DNA of 64,000 nucleotides, taken from contig NZ_KB892758.1 in assembly GCF_000373925.1 (NCBI RefSeq), positions 1 through 64,000 of the forward strand, given 5' to 3'. The position numbers were made by a program, and so were the translations under genes. Positions within the stretch are counted from its first letter, which is position 1, and every line of letters begins with the position of its first letter. Below the pieces are notes generated by a model, which saw nothing but the letters and a program-made list of their open reading frames with translations, was not told the DNA's origin and did no database searches. The DNA is from Actinopolymorpha alba DSM 45243. Lineage in GTDB: Bacteria; Actinomycetota; Actinomycetes; Propionibacteriales; Actinopolymorphaceae. Positions 8,553 through 16,717 of the stretch are shown here, piece by piece.

Positions 8553-9053
8553 ATGATGGCCACCGCAGCCAACAGGTTCCGCCCGGCGATGCCGGTCCGA
8601 CCCGATACCGCGCATCAGACGAAGCCCAGCGGGTGGGTTCTGCGGGTCGTCGTCAGCGCCCACGTGGTGGCGATCGTCGGTCAGCCGGTGTTCGCCGGGG
8701 TGTATCTGAGCGGTGACTATGACGGCCTGCGCTGGCATGCGGCCGGTGCCGACGTCGTCACCTCCATCGGCTACCTGCAGGTGATCGTGGCGATCGTGAT
8801 CTGGGTTCGGCTGCGTCAGATCTGGCCGTTGCTTGCCACGGCGGCTGTGGTGGCGGCCGAGACGGTGCAGTACTTCGCGGGCTTGAACGGCGCGCTGTGG
8901 TTGCACCTCCCGCTGGGAGTGATGACCATCGTCGGGCTCGTCGTGCTGTTCATCGCCGTATGGCGCCGGCCGCTGCGGCGGCGACCGCGCCCCCCACGCG
9001 AGCGGGCGCAGACCGTGCAGGAGCCTGAGCAGCGGGAAGCCGGCCATGCGTGA
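8553..9053 (+). CDS. Four-helix integral membrane protein
   Basis: No family is recognised. About 166 residues contain four predicted transmembrane helices (beginning near WVLRVVVSAHVVAIVG, VTSIGYLQVIVAIVIWV, WPLLATAAVVAAETVQYF and LPLGVMTIVGLVVLFIAVW) and an Arg/Pro-rich cytoplasmic tail. GAGGAGG five bases before the tandem ATGATG favours this start. A longer version from the GTG at 8481 would overlap the oxidoreductase stop as GTGA and cannot be excluded. The stop overlaps the start of the multicopper oxidase by eight bases, so the genes are translationally coupled. By context it might anchor or pass electrons between the cytoplasmic oxidoreductase and the exported oxidase. That is inference. 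Confidence 0.75.
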   Translation: MMATAANRFRPAMPVRPDTAHQTKPSGWVLRVVVSAHVVAIVGQPVFAGVYLSGDYDGLRWHAAGADVVTSIGYLQVIVAIVIWVRLRQIWPLLATAAVVAAETVQYFAGLNGALWLHLPLGVMTIVGLVVLFIAVWRRPLRRRPRPPRERAQTVQEPEQREAGHA

Positions 9054-10689
9054 GCCCTACGACGACCGAACCGGCCACGCCCGCGGCATGACCAGGCGAC
9101 AGGTGCTGGGCATCGGCGGGGCGCTCGGACTGATGGCAGCCACCGGGCTGTCGGCCTCGGCCGCACTGTCCCGCCGCCCGCCGATCACCGGTGCCGAACT
9201 ACGCAGCGCCGTGCCGCTGCCGCCCGCGTTCCAGGTGCCGTTGCCGCTTCCCTCTGTGCTGGCGCCGGTCAGCACGGAGGGCGGTGTCGACCGCTACGAG
9301 ATCACCCAGCGTGAATCGACCGCGGAGATCCTGCCCGGTGTCAGGACACCGCTGTGGACGTACGAGGGCACCTTTCCGGGGCCGACGATCGAGTCGCGCC
9401 GCGGCCGGCCGATCACCGTGACGCATCGCAACGACCTGCCCGTGCCGACCGTCGTACACCTGCACGGCGGGCGGACTCCGGCAGCTTCCGATGGGTACCC
9501 GACCGACCTTGTCCTGCCCGAGGGCTGGCCGGACGCCGCCCACCTGAGGCGCACCGGCGAAGGCGGGCACGGCCCTGAGCACGGCATGCACGGCATGCGT
9601 GACCCGCGGGCGGTGCTGACCGAGCTGACGCGGGACTACACCTTCCCGCTGGACCAGCGGCCGGCGCTGCTGTGGTATCACGACCACCGGATGGACTTCA
9701 CCGCCCCCGCGATCTGGCGGGGCCTGGCCGGGCTGCAGATCGTACGCGACGACGCCGAGGACTCGCTCGGCCTCCCAGCGGGGCGGCGCGAACTGCCTCT
9801 CATGATCGCCGACCGTGCGTTCGCCGCTGACGGCAGCCTCGACTACCCCGCCCTCGACCCCACCTTGCGAGAGCGACCGGGCGTTCGCGGGTCCTATCTC
9901 GCCGGAGTCCTCGGCGACGTGATCCTGGTCAACGGCGCCCCGTGGCCGGTGCACGAGGTCGACGCAGCTCGGTACCGGCTGCGCCTCCTGAACGCCTCGA
10001 ACGCCCGGCACTACGAGTTCGAAGCGGTCAGTGACGACGGACGCCGGCTCGATCTCGTCCAGATCGGCGCCGACCAGGGGCTGCTCGCGGCGCCGGTCAC
10101 CCACCGGCGCCTGCCGATCGCGCCGGCCGAACGCTACGACGTGATCATCGACTTCTCGCACCTCCCGGTCGGCAGCCGAGTCAGAGTCGTCAACCGGCTT
10201 GGCTCCGGCCGTACCCGCGACGTGATGGCCTTCAGGGTCGTACGCAAAGCCGCCGACGACAGCCGCATCCCACGCACCCTCTCGAACGAACTGCCGGCCT
10301 GGCGCCGGTCGGACGCCGTGAGGGTGCGCGACTTCTCCTTCCGCGCCGGGCGCATGCGCGGCGGTCACGGATGGCTGATCGGCGGGCTACCGTTCGACCC
10401 CACCCGATCCGACGTCACCGTCAGTCTCGGCGATGTCGAAGTGTGGCGGCTGATCGCCGACGTCCACCATCCCGTCCACCTGCATCTGGTCGGCTTCCAG
10501 GTGCTCTCGCGCGGCGGCCGGCCGCCGCTGCCCCACGACGCAGGCCTCAAGGACACCATCTCCTTGCGGCCAGGCGAATCGGCGGAGATCATCACCCGTT
10601 TCGACGGCTACCGCGGCCGCTATCTCTTCCACTGCCACAACGCCGAACACGAAGACATGGGAATGATGGCCAACCTCGAAATCATCTGA
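9046..10689 (+). CDS. Tat-exported multicopper oxidase
   Basis: The 547-residue precursor begins with a twin-arginine signal (TRRQVLGIGGALGLMAATG, about 16-34). Three cupredoxin domains follow. All copper motifs are present: HLHGG (138-142), WYHDH (210-214), HPVHLHL (475-481) and HCHNAEHEDMGM (529-540), with Met540 as the likely axial type-1 ligand. CotA/bilirubin-oxidase-like enzymes of this size oxidise phenols, bilirubin or metal ions and reduce oxygen to water on the outside of the membrane. A His/Met-rich stretch GGHGPEHGMHGM (173-184) may bind extra copper, as in CueO. Its start overlaps the preceding membrane-protein gene, so the three genes form one operon. Copper defence or extracellular oxidation are both possible roles. 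Confidence 0.93.
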   Translation: MREPYDDRTGHARGMTRRQVLGIGGALGLMAATGLSASAALSRRPPITGAELRSAVPLPPAFQVPLPLPSVLAPVSTEGGVDRYEITQRESTAEILPGVRTPLWTYEGTFPGPTIESRRGRPITVTHRNDLPVPTVVHLHGGRTPAASDGYPTDLVLPEGWPDAAHLRRTGEGGHGPEHGMHGMRDPRAVLTELTRDYTFPLDQRPALLWYHDHRMDFTAPAIWRGLAGLQIVRDDAEDSLGLPAGRRELPLMIADRAFAADGSLDYPALDPTLRERPGVRGSYLAGVLGDVILVNGAPWPVHEVDAARYRLRLLNASNARHYEFEAVSDDGRRLDLVQIGADQGLLAAPVTHRRLPIAPAERYDVIIDFSHLPVGSRVRVVNRLGSGRTRDVMAFRVVRKAADDSRIPRTLSNELPAWRRSDAVRVRDFSFRAGRMRGGHGWLIGGLPFDPTRSDVTVSLGDVEVWRLIADVHHPVHLHLVGFQVLSRGGRPPLPHDAGLKDTISLRPGESAEIITRFDGYRGRYLFHCHNAEHEDMGMMANLEII

Positions 10690-10773
10690 CACTGCGCACC
10701 CACGCCCGGCATCTTCAGACTGCGCCGGCCCAAAGGTCATCCGCATTGAGGTAAGACGCGAGGGGCCAGGTCG

Positions 10774-11634
10774 TCAGTGTGCACACCCGGGCGCGGGGAT
10801 GGCATGCTCGGCGGTCCGGCTGACCTGCTCCCAGCCCGCCCAGGTGTCCATCCGCTGGCGTGAGATGTCGAACGCGAGGTCGTACACCATGCTGCCGAGG
10901 AGGAGCCGCAACGGCGGGTCGTCGCTGTCGACCAGCTTCTGCACTGCTTCGGCGGCCAGCCGGGGCTCACTGTCGATCGAGCCTTCCGCCCACTGCCGCT
11001 CCAGTTCGGCGCGTAGCGGGCCGTACGCTTCCACCGGCGTGGTCGACGTCATGCTGGAGTACAGGTCGGTCCAATAGCCGCCGGGCTGCACGATGCTGAC
11101 CGTGATACCGAAGGTCGCCGCCTCCATCGCCAGGGCCTCGCTCATGCCTTCCAGCGCGAACTTGCTCGCGCTGTACATCCCGGTGCTCGGGAAGCCGCCG
11201 AGAGCGGCGATGCTGGAGATCTGCACGATGTGGCCGGCCCGTTGGGCGCGTAGGTGCGGCAGCACGGCCTGGCAGACCCACAACGCGCCGAAGAAGTTGA
11301 CCTCGAACTGGGCCCGCGCCTCAGCCTCGGTGAACTCTTCGATCATGCCCATGGACATCGTGCCGGCGTTGTTGACGACGACGTCGAGCCGCCCGAAGTG
11401 ATCGACTGCGGTGGCCACGGCGGCGAAGACCGCCGCCCGGTCGGTCACGTCGAGCGTCAGGGTCAGCAGTCTGTCGCCGTGACGCTCGTCGAAGTCTTCC
11501 CGGACGATGGTCCGGGCCACGGCGACCACCCGGTCACCACGTTCGAGCGCGGCCACGGTGAACGCGCGGCCCAGACCGCGGCTGGCGCCGCTGATGAACC
11601 AGGTACGTGGAGCAGTGCTCGATGAGGTGCGCAT
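10774..11634 (-). CDS. Short-chain dehydrogenase/reductase
   Basis: The 286-residue product carries the SDR motifs ISGASRGLG (cofactor loop), LDVTDRAAV, VVNNAGTM, ISSIAAL (catalytic Ser region) and YSASK (catalytic Tyr and Lys). It resembles the oxidoreductases that actinobacteria keep next to TetR genes. The ATG at 11634 is preceded by GGAGG eight bases away, which decides it against the upstream in-frame GTG at 11655. It diverges from a TetR gene across two palindromes, one of which lies 28 bp upstream of the start, so repression by that TetR is likely. The substrate is unknown. It converges on the multicopper oxidase gene. Confidence 0.9.
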   Translation of the reverse strand: MRTSSSTAPRTWFISGASRGLGRAFTVAALERGDRVVAVARTIVREDFDERHGDRLLTLTLDVTDRAAVFAAVATAVDHFGRLDVVVNNAGTMSMGMIEEFTEAEARAQFEVNFFGALWVCQAVLPHLRAQRAGHIVQISSIAALGGFPSTGMYSASKFALEGMSEALAMEAATFGITVSIVQPGGYWTDLYSSMTSTTPVEAYGPLRAELERQWAEGSIDSEPRLAAEAVQKLVDSDDPPLRLLLGSMVYDLAFDISRQRMDTWAGWEQVSRTAEHAIPAPGCAH

Positions 11635-11661
11635 GTATGAGGCCTCCGAGTTCACGACGAG

Positions 11662-11680
11662 ACGAGACGGTCCGTCTCGT
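11662..11680. promoter_or_regulatory. TetR operator, copy 1
   Basis: ACGAGACGGTCCGTCTCGT is a perfect 9+1+9 palindrome just upstream of the SDR start. It is almost identical to a second copy starting exactly 60 bp away on the TetR side. The position between divergent SDR and TetR genes makes the TetR product (11759-12379) the likely ligand. Confidence 0.8.
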
Positions 11681-11721
11681 TATTGCTTGGAACCGTAGGC
11701 GATCAGATCCTCCGCGTCAAG

Positions 11722-11740
11722 ACGAGACGGTCCGTCTTGT
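11722..11740. promoter_or_regulatory. TetR operator, copy 2
   Basis: ACGAGACGGTCCGTCTTGT repeats copy 1 with a single change in the last arm. It lies 19 bp before the TetR start codon, where binding would block that promoter, so autoregulation is likely. The 60-bp offset from copy 1 would place two dimers near the same DNA face. Confidence 0.8.
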
Positions 11741-11758
11741 CTCTAGTACGTTGGTCGC

Positions 11759-12379
11759 ATGACGACGCAGCGCAAGGCCCCCGCCAACGCGGCCCGCCGG
11801 AAGGAGACCTCCCGGAGGGCCATCCTCACCGCGGCGTTCGACCTGGTACAGGAGGTGGGATACGCCAAACTCAGCATCGAGGGCATCGCCGCGCGGGCCG
11901 GTGTCGGCAAACAGACCATCTACCGCTGGTGGCCGTCCAAGGGCACGATCCTCTTCGACGCCTTCCTCATGCTCAGTGAGGGCAACGACGGCGAGCCCGC
12001 GGCGCTGCCCGACACCGGTGACCTGGAGGCCGACCTGACGGCGGTGCTGCGCGCCACGGTCGCGGAGTTGAACGATCCCAGGTACGACCAACCGATGCGC
12101 GCGCTGGCCACCGAGATCGCGCACGACCCTGAACTGGCAGCCGCTTACGCCGAACGGCTGGACGGGCCGTTGAAGGAACTCAAGCGACAACGACTGCGCA
12201 GCGCCCAGCAGGCCGGACAACTCGCCGAAGACCTCGACCTCGACGTGGCCGTGGAGATGGTGTGGGGGCCGGTGCTTAACCGATGGCTGCAGCACAATGG
12301 GCCGCTCACCGCCGAATTCGCCGACCGCGTCGTCACCACCGCCCTCAACGGCTTGCGCCCACGCCGGCCCGGCCATTGA
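11759..12379 (+). CDS. TetR/AcrR family transcriptional regulator
   Basis: The 206-residue protein has a standard N-terminal DNA-binding domain, with AILTAAFDLVQEVGYAKLSI leading to the helix-turn-helix and GVGKQTIYRWWPSKG as recognition helix (about 45-59). The C-terminal ligand/dimer domain fits the AcrR_C_11-like group common in actinobacteria. It most likely represses both itself and the divergent SDR gene through the two palindromes at 11662 and 11722. The ligand is unknown and is presumably related to the SDR substrate. It converges on a second TetR gene. Confidence 0.92.
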   Translation: MTTQRKAPANAARRKETSRRAILTAAFDLVQEVGYAKLSIEGIAARAGVGKQTIYRWWPSKGTILFDAFLMLSEGNDGEPAALPDTGDLEADLTAVLRATVAELNDPRYDQPMRALATEIAHDPELAAAYAERLDGPLKELKRQRLRSAQQAGQLAEDLDLDVAVEMVWGPVLNRWLQHNGPLTAEFADRVVTTALNGLRPRRPGH

Positions 12380-12457
12380 GCCGACACGGTGACGTCCGGC
12401 AACCCCTCGTCCGGCCGATCTGCTGGAGCCGCCGCTACCGGCCCTTGGCGTGCGAGC

Positions 12458-12997
12458 TCACGGGATCGAGGGGCAGTCAGGCCCAGCGAGGTCTCCGGGG
12501 AGGAGCAGCGGCAGGTCGACGGTCGCGGCGAGGTTGCACATCATGCCGGCAGCGAGGAACTCACGCGCCTTCTCGGCGCTCACGCCGGCGAGATCCTGGA
12601 TGAGTTCGAAGAGTCGCTCGAGCCGGGAGCGCACCACGGCACGGATCTCGTCGTCACCGCAGGCGGCGAAGCACTGCATCTGCATCTGGAGCACGGTGCG
12701 GTCGGACAGCAGCTCGGTGTACGCACTGCCCATCGCCTTGAGCCGCTTCCGTTTGGGAACGCCAGCAGCGGCCTTTTCGAAGGTCTCGCTCACCCGGTCG
12801 AAGCAGTGCTCCACTGCCGCGAGGAACAGGCCCTTCTTGGTGCCGAACAGGCTGAACGCATAGGGCTGGGTGATGCCGACGGCCTCGGTCACGGTGCTGA
12901 CCGCGGTGCCGTGCAGGCCGGAACGCGCGAACGCCACCAGGGCTGCCTCGACCAGAGCGGCCCGGCGTTCGTCTGAGGTCTGTCGTGTGGAGCTCAT
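12458..12997 (-). CDS. TetR family repressor of the adjacent MFS pump
   Basis: The 179-residue regulator has the TetR HTH (RRAALVEAALVAFARSGLHG, then GITQPYAFSLFGTKKGLF with the typical recognition helix) and a short C-terminal ligand domain. It diverges from the 14-TM MFS exporter across 79 bp holding two related palindromes that overlap the pump promoter. This is the standard QacR/LfrR-type layout of a pump and its repressor. The inducer is likely a pump substrate. The start codon ATG at 12997 lies 13 bp from the first palindrome, so the repressor probably controls its own gene too. Confidence 0.9.
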   Translation of the reverse strand: MSSTRQTSDERRAALVEAALVAFARSGLHGTAVSTVTEAVGITQPYAFSLFGTKKGLFLAAVEHCFDRVSETFEKAAAGVPKRKRLKAMGSAYTELLSDRTVLQMQMQCFAACGDDEIRAVVRSRLERLFELIQDLAGVSAEKAREFLAAGMMCNLAATVDLPLLLPGDLAGPDCPSIP

Positions 12998-13002
12998 CAG
13001 GT

Positions 13003-13031
13003 TTGACAGCTTAGTGAGTGGCCACTAAATT
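13003..13031 (+). promoter_or_regulatory. Predicted promoter of the MFS pump
   Basis: A perfect -35 TTGACA at 13003-13008 is followed after 17 bp by TAAATT at 13026-13031, matching four of six -10 positions. The start codon of the pump lies 46 bp further on. The first TetR palindrome fills the spacer between the boxes. Confidence 0.6.
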
Positions 13032-13056
13032 CCACAACCAAGTGAGCAGTCACTAA
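13011..13056. promoter_or_regulatory. Tandem TetR operators over the pump promoter
   Basis: TTAGTGAGTGGCCACTAA (13011-13028) and AGTGAGCAGTCACTAA (13041-13056) share the pattern AGTGAG-RG-CACTAA and are inverted repeats. One lies between the -35 and -10 boxes, the other just downstream of the expected transcription start, so occupancy of either would block transcription of the pump. Confidence 0.75.
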
Positions 13057-13076
13057 CAAATGGGAGTACATCGACG

Positions 13077-14552
13077 ATGCCTGACACCAGCTCGCCAGTC
13101 GCTGCGGGCCGCCGGCGCTGGATCACCGTGATCACTGTCTCGGTCGCCCTCTTCATGGTCACGCTCGACAACCTCATCGTGATCGTGGGACTGCCCTCGA
13201 TTCGCGAATCACTCGGCGCCTCACTCGAGTCGTTGGAATGGACCGTCAACGCCTACACGCTCGCGTTCGCGGTCGCGCTGATCCCGGCCGCCGCGTTGGG
13301 CGACCGGTTCGGGCGCCGCCGGCTCTTCCTCGTGGGGCTGCTGCTGTTCACGGCGAGTTCGGCCGCGGCCGCTCTCGCCACGACGGCGGGTGCGCTGATC
13401 GTGGCCCGGATGGCCCAGGGGATCGGCGGTGCGATCATCGCTCCGCTCACACTGACCTTGCTCGCGGCCGGCGTACCCCGGGAGAGGCGTGGCCTCGCTA
13501 TCGGGATCTGGTCGGCGATCAGCGGGATCGGTGTAGCTCTCGGACCGCTCGTGGGTGGTGCGGTCATCGAGGCGGCCAGCTGGCAATGGATCTTTTGGAT
13601 CAACGTGCCAGTCGGTCTTGTCCTCCTACCCGTTGCCGGATTCCTGTTGCGGGAGAGCTTCGGGCCGCAAGGACGCCTTGACATCGTGGGCTTCGGCCTG
13701 GTCGCGCTCGGGTTGTCGGGCGTGGTCTTCGGGCTCGTACGCGCCAACGCCGCAGGCTGGAGCAGCCCCGAGATCATCGGAACCCTCGGCGGCGGCGCAG
13801 TCGTACTCGCGCTCTTCGTCTGGTGGGAACACCGGGCCGCAACGCCGATGGTGCCGCTCAACCTGTTCGCCAGCCGGGGCTTCGCCGTGACCAACCTCGC
13901 CGGGCTCTTCATGATGTTCGGGACGTTCGGTTCGATTTTCCTGCTCACCCAGCTCCTTCAGGGACTCTTCGGGTACGGGCCACTGGAGGCAGGCCTGCGG
14001 ATGCTGGTGTGGACAGGTGCGACCTTGCTGGTGGCGCCGCTGGCCGGGCCGATGGCTGAGCGCTTCGGACCCAGGCCGTTCATGGCGGCCGGACTCGCAC
14101 TGCAGGCCACGGCGTTGTACTGGATCGCGGCCGTGTCCGAGGTCGGGATGGCGTGGACGCCGCTCATCCCGCCGTTCGCGCTCGCTGGTGCCGGGATGGC
14201 GTTGAGCTTCGCGCCGTCCGCGAGCGCGGTCCTCGCGTCCGTACGTCCTGAGCGGGCCGGGCAGGCGTCGGGAGTCAACAACGCTGTACGCGAGGTCGGC
14301 GGTGTCTTCGGCATCGCCGTTCTGGGGACGATCTTCGCCCACAACGGAGGGTTCAGCTCGCCGCAGGCCCTACTGGACGGGACAGCCCCCGCGGTGGTGG
14401 CCGGCGCGAGCGTGACCGCGGCCGGGGCGCTGATCGCGCTACTCCATCCGCGCAAGGCGGCCCGTCTGCGCGGGGCGGCTCGCCCAGGCGCCGCTCCGGA
14501 TCCCGCCGCGTCCGGGCAGTCCACACCCGAACCCGCGCCCGTTGGGACCTGA
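13077..14552 (+). CDS. MFS transporter, DHA2 (EmrB/QacA-like) 14-TM drug:proton antiporter
   Basis: The 491-residue protein shows the DHA2 pattern. The first helix carries VALFMVTLDNLIVIVGLPSI, with the motif-D1 Asp-Asn typical of 14-TM exporters. The A-motif loop GDRFGRRRLF follows helix 2. Motif C is GIGVALGPLVGG in helix 5, and about 14 hydrophobic segments run to residue 455. The family exports hydrophobic drugs or antibiotics by proton exchange in the cytoplasmic membrane. The ATG at 13077 has a somewhat distant GGGAG. The divergent TetR gene and the two operators on its promoter indicate inducible expression. Substrate unknown. Confidence 0.93.
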   Translation: MPDTSSPVAAGRRRWITVITVSVALFMVTLDNLIVIVGLPSIRESLGASLESLEWTVNAYTLAFAVALIPAAALGDRFGRRRLFLVGLLLFTASSAAAALATTAGALIVARMAQGIGGAIIAPLTLTLLAAGVPRERRGLAIGIWSAISGIGVALGPLVGGAVIEAASWQWIFWINVPVGLVLLPVAGFLLRESFGPQGRLDIVGFGLVALGLSGVVFGLVRANAAGWSSPEIIGTLGGGAVVLALFVWWEHRAATPMVPLNLFASRGFAVTNLAGLFMMFGTFGSIFLLTQLLQGLFGYGPLEAGLRMLVWTGATLLVAPLAGPMAERFGPRPFMAAGLALQATALYWIAAVSEVGMAWTPLIPPFALAGAGMALSFAPSASAVLASVRPERAGQASGVNNAVREVGGVFGIAVLGTIFAHNGGFSSPQALLDGTAPAVVAGASVTAAGALIALLHPRKAARLRGAARPGAAPDPAASGQSTPEPAPVGT

Positions 14553-14646
14553 GTCTGGACGTGCCTCGGAGACCCCGGGTTTCACCAGCCGAACAGCTTC
14601 AGCGCCTGCCAGCGGACCGTCTGGGACCACTGGCCGGTCTTCTCGG

Positions 14647-15483
14647 TCAGGAAGCAGTCTCCGGTGCGTCAAGGAAAGTGGTCACGACGTCCAGAACCAG
14701 CGCGGTTCGGGCCATCCCGAAGAAGTGTGTGCTGCCCGGGAACACCGCCAGCTGCGAGGCCGGGACACCCACGAAGTCGCCGTTGACGTTGCCGCCGCGT
14801 AGCTCCAGGAAGCGGACGGCATGTTGGAGAGTGACCGCGTCGCAGTCACCCACGGTGATCAGCGTGGGCGCGGCGATCCCCTTGATCTCGGCGTCGGACC
14901 AGCCGGTGATGCCCTTGTCGAACGTCCCCAGCTTGTCCAGCAGGTCCTGCAGCATGTCCGGGTTCGGGGACTTGGCCAGGTAGTCCTGTTCCATCGGGGT
15001 GCCGGCGATCATGTCGACTGTCATCCCGCCGACCGCCTCGGCGTTCTCGGGCCGCATTCCGTCCGGGTGGAACGACGCGGACGACACGATCAGCTTGCGC
15101 AGCAGCTCCGGGTGCTTGATCGCGAGGTACAGCGCCACAGCGCCGCCAACGCTGAATCCGAACACGTCGACCTGCCGAACCCCCAGGTGCTGAAGCAGTC
15201 CCACGACGTCGGACGCGAGGTCGGCGGTGGTGAGCGGGCGGTCGATGTCGTTCGTCCGTCCGTGTGCCTGGAAGTCCGCGGCGATGACCTGCCGCGTCTG
15301 CGCCAATGCGGGCAGGACCTGGCCGAACTGCAGGTCGATGTTGAACAAGCCGCCATGGAGTAGGAGCAGCGGCGTCCCGCCCGAGCCATGGATCTCGTAA
15401 TACATCTGCAGGCCGTTCACCGGCGCGTAGCCCGTCTGAGGTGCCTGGTTCGTGGGTTGGTTACTGCTCGACTGATCGGTCAC
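14647..15483 (-). CDS. Alpha/beta hydrolase
   Basis: The 278-residue protein has the alpha/beta-hydrolase order. LLLLHGG forms the oxyanion region, ADFQAHGRT matches the strand-4 loop, GFSVGG is the nucleophile elbow with Ser, LITVGDCDAV carries the acidic residue, and GSTHFFG the catalytic His. It resembles proline-iminopeptidase- or haloperoxidase-like esterases acting on small molecules. The GTG at 15483, preceded by CGAGGAG, starts a Ser/Gln/Asn-rich leader of about 20 residues. The frame stays open 90 codons further upstream, but that sequence lacks family similarity. It lies between the MFS pump (convergent) and an AraC gene on the same strand. Confidence 0.85.
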   Translation of the reverse strand: MTDQSSSNQPTNQAPQTGYAPVNGLQMYYEIHGSGGTPLLLLHGGLFNIDLQFGQVLPALAQTRQVIAADFQAHGRTNDIDRPLTTADLASDVVGLLQHLGVRQVDVFGFSVGGAVALYLAIKHPELLRKLIVSSASFHPDGMRPENAEAVGGMTVDMIAGTPMEQDYLAKSPNPDMLQDLLDKLGTFDKGITGWSDAEIKGIAAPTLITVGDCDAVTLQHAVRFLELRGGNVNGDFVGVPASQLAVFPGSTHFFGMARTALVLDVVTTFLDAPETAS

Positions 15484-15789
15484 TGTCGACTCCTCGCTGC
15501 TGCCGGGCTCAATGCGATGATTTGGTGTTGCCCTCGTCCGAGCGGATGTACGCGTTGTGCGCGCAGGGAGTGGTTGAGGGTAGCGCCCGGAATAGCCGAG
15601 ATAGACCTGACGGCCCCCGTCGAGCCAGTCGCAATGAAGCTCGTACTCCCCGCGCTCCGGGTCGAGCGGATGCGCCAGGTTCACTGGGCATTCGTAACGT
15701 AGCAGGATCGTCTCCCCAGTACGGGCCGACGAGCCGCGAAGATCCTCCAACCCTTGAATCGGTGAGTCCCGAGCCCGCCTCCGGGCGCT
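15484..15789. other. Gap between AraC and hydrolase genes
   Basis: The minus strand is open in the hydrolase frame up to 15750 and reads an acidic, Tyr-rich stretch (EYELHCDWLDGGRQVYLGY). This could be a decayed coding remnant but matches no family I know. No clear operator or terminator was seen. Confidence 0.35.
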
Positions 15790-16653
15790 CTACTGCCCGC
15801 GTTCACTGTGGAGGCTGCGCCGGAACGACGTCGGTGTGGCCCGGGTCAGGCGTTTGAAGGCGGTGGCGAAGTACTGGGCACTCGAGAAGCTGAGTGAGTG
15901 GGCGATGTCGGTCACGGACAGGTCGGTGTCAGCCAGGAGGTCGCGCGCTCGTTCAATCTTGGCGTGGAGGATGTACTCGCCCGGGGACTGGCCGATCTCC
16001 TGGCGGAATCGGGCGTGCAGGCGGGTGGCCGAAAGACCGGCGACGTGAGCCAGCGTGGCGACATTGATCGGCTCAGCAAGGTGATCGGCGATGTACTGCC
16101 TACTTTGCCTGACAGGCTCGGATACCAGGCGCTCTTGTTCGGCCGTGGCGGCAGCGATCGTTCCGAGGAGATACTGCGCCAGCAGCATGGCGGCCCGCAG
16201 CCGGCTGAGGGCATTCTGCGGTCGAAGTAGAGCGCCGATCGCGTCGTCCAGGAGCGTGCGCGCATCCGCGCATGCGGTGAACTGTCGAGAAGGTATGTCG
16301 AACAGCGCCTTCTTGACCTGCCGTCTCTGACGCCGATCGAGGTAGAGCAGCGGCGCATCCTCCGGGGTGAGCTGAGCGATCAGCCAGTACAGCACGCCTT
16401 TGTCCTGAGGCTCGTTGGCGGTGTCGTGCTCCTCGTCCGGGAGTGCCACGAACTGCTCGCCGCCGGTGAGGTCGTATACCCGTCCACCGAGGCGATACCG
16501 CTGTCTTCCTCGAGCGAGGAAGCAGACTTCGACACAGCCAGGGTGTGAGTGCGGCTCCAGACCGACGTGGGCGTAGGAGTGTCGGTAACGGCCAAGGACG
16601 AGGATGCCTGGGACGCCGACGTCGCGTAGTTCCAGTCGATCGGAGGATCCCAC
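15790..16653 (-). CDS. AraC family transcriptional regulator
   Basis: This is a 287-residue AraC-type activator. An N-terminal cupin domain (EPHSHPGCVEVCFLARG with the cupin histidines, about 33-49, followed by LTGGEQFVALPDEEH) probably binds the effector. Two C-terminal helix-turn-helices lie at INVATLAHVAGLSATRLHAR and SVTDIAHSLSFSSAQYFATA, ending with FKRLTRATPTSFRR. It starts 64 bp from the divergent phytanoyl-CoA dioxygenase gene, which with the binding-protein gene after it is the probable target. The cupin half suggests sensing of a small organic ligand, perhaps a sugar or hydroxy acid. No operator could be defined with certainty. Confidence 0.9.
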   Translation of the reverse strand: MGSSDRLELRDVGVPGILVLGRYRHSYAHVGLEPHSHPGCVEVCFLARGRQRYRLGGRVYDLTGGEQFVALPDEEHDTANEPQDKGVLYWLIAQLTPEDAPLLYLDRRQRRQVKKALFDIPSRQFTACADARTLLDDAIGALLRPQNALSRLRAAMLLAQYLLGTIAAATAEQERLVSEPVRQSRQYIADHLAEPINVATLAHVAGLSATRLHARFRQEIGQSPGEYILHAKIERARDLLADTDLSVTDIAHSLSFSSAQYFATAFKRLTRATPTSFRRSLHSERGQ

Positions 16654-16717
16654 CTTCGATTTCCTCTCGCGTTCGATTGTGGACGCATCTCAGTTCCCTC
16701 GGCCCTAGCGTCGTGGG

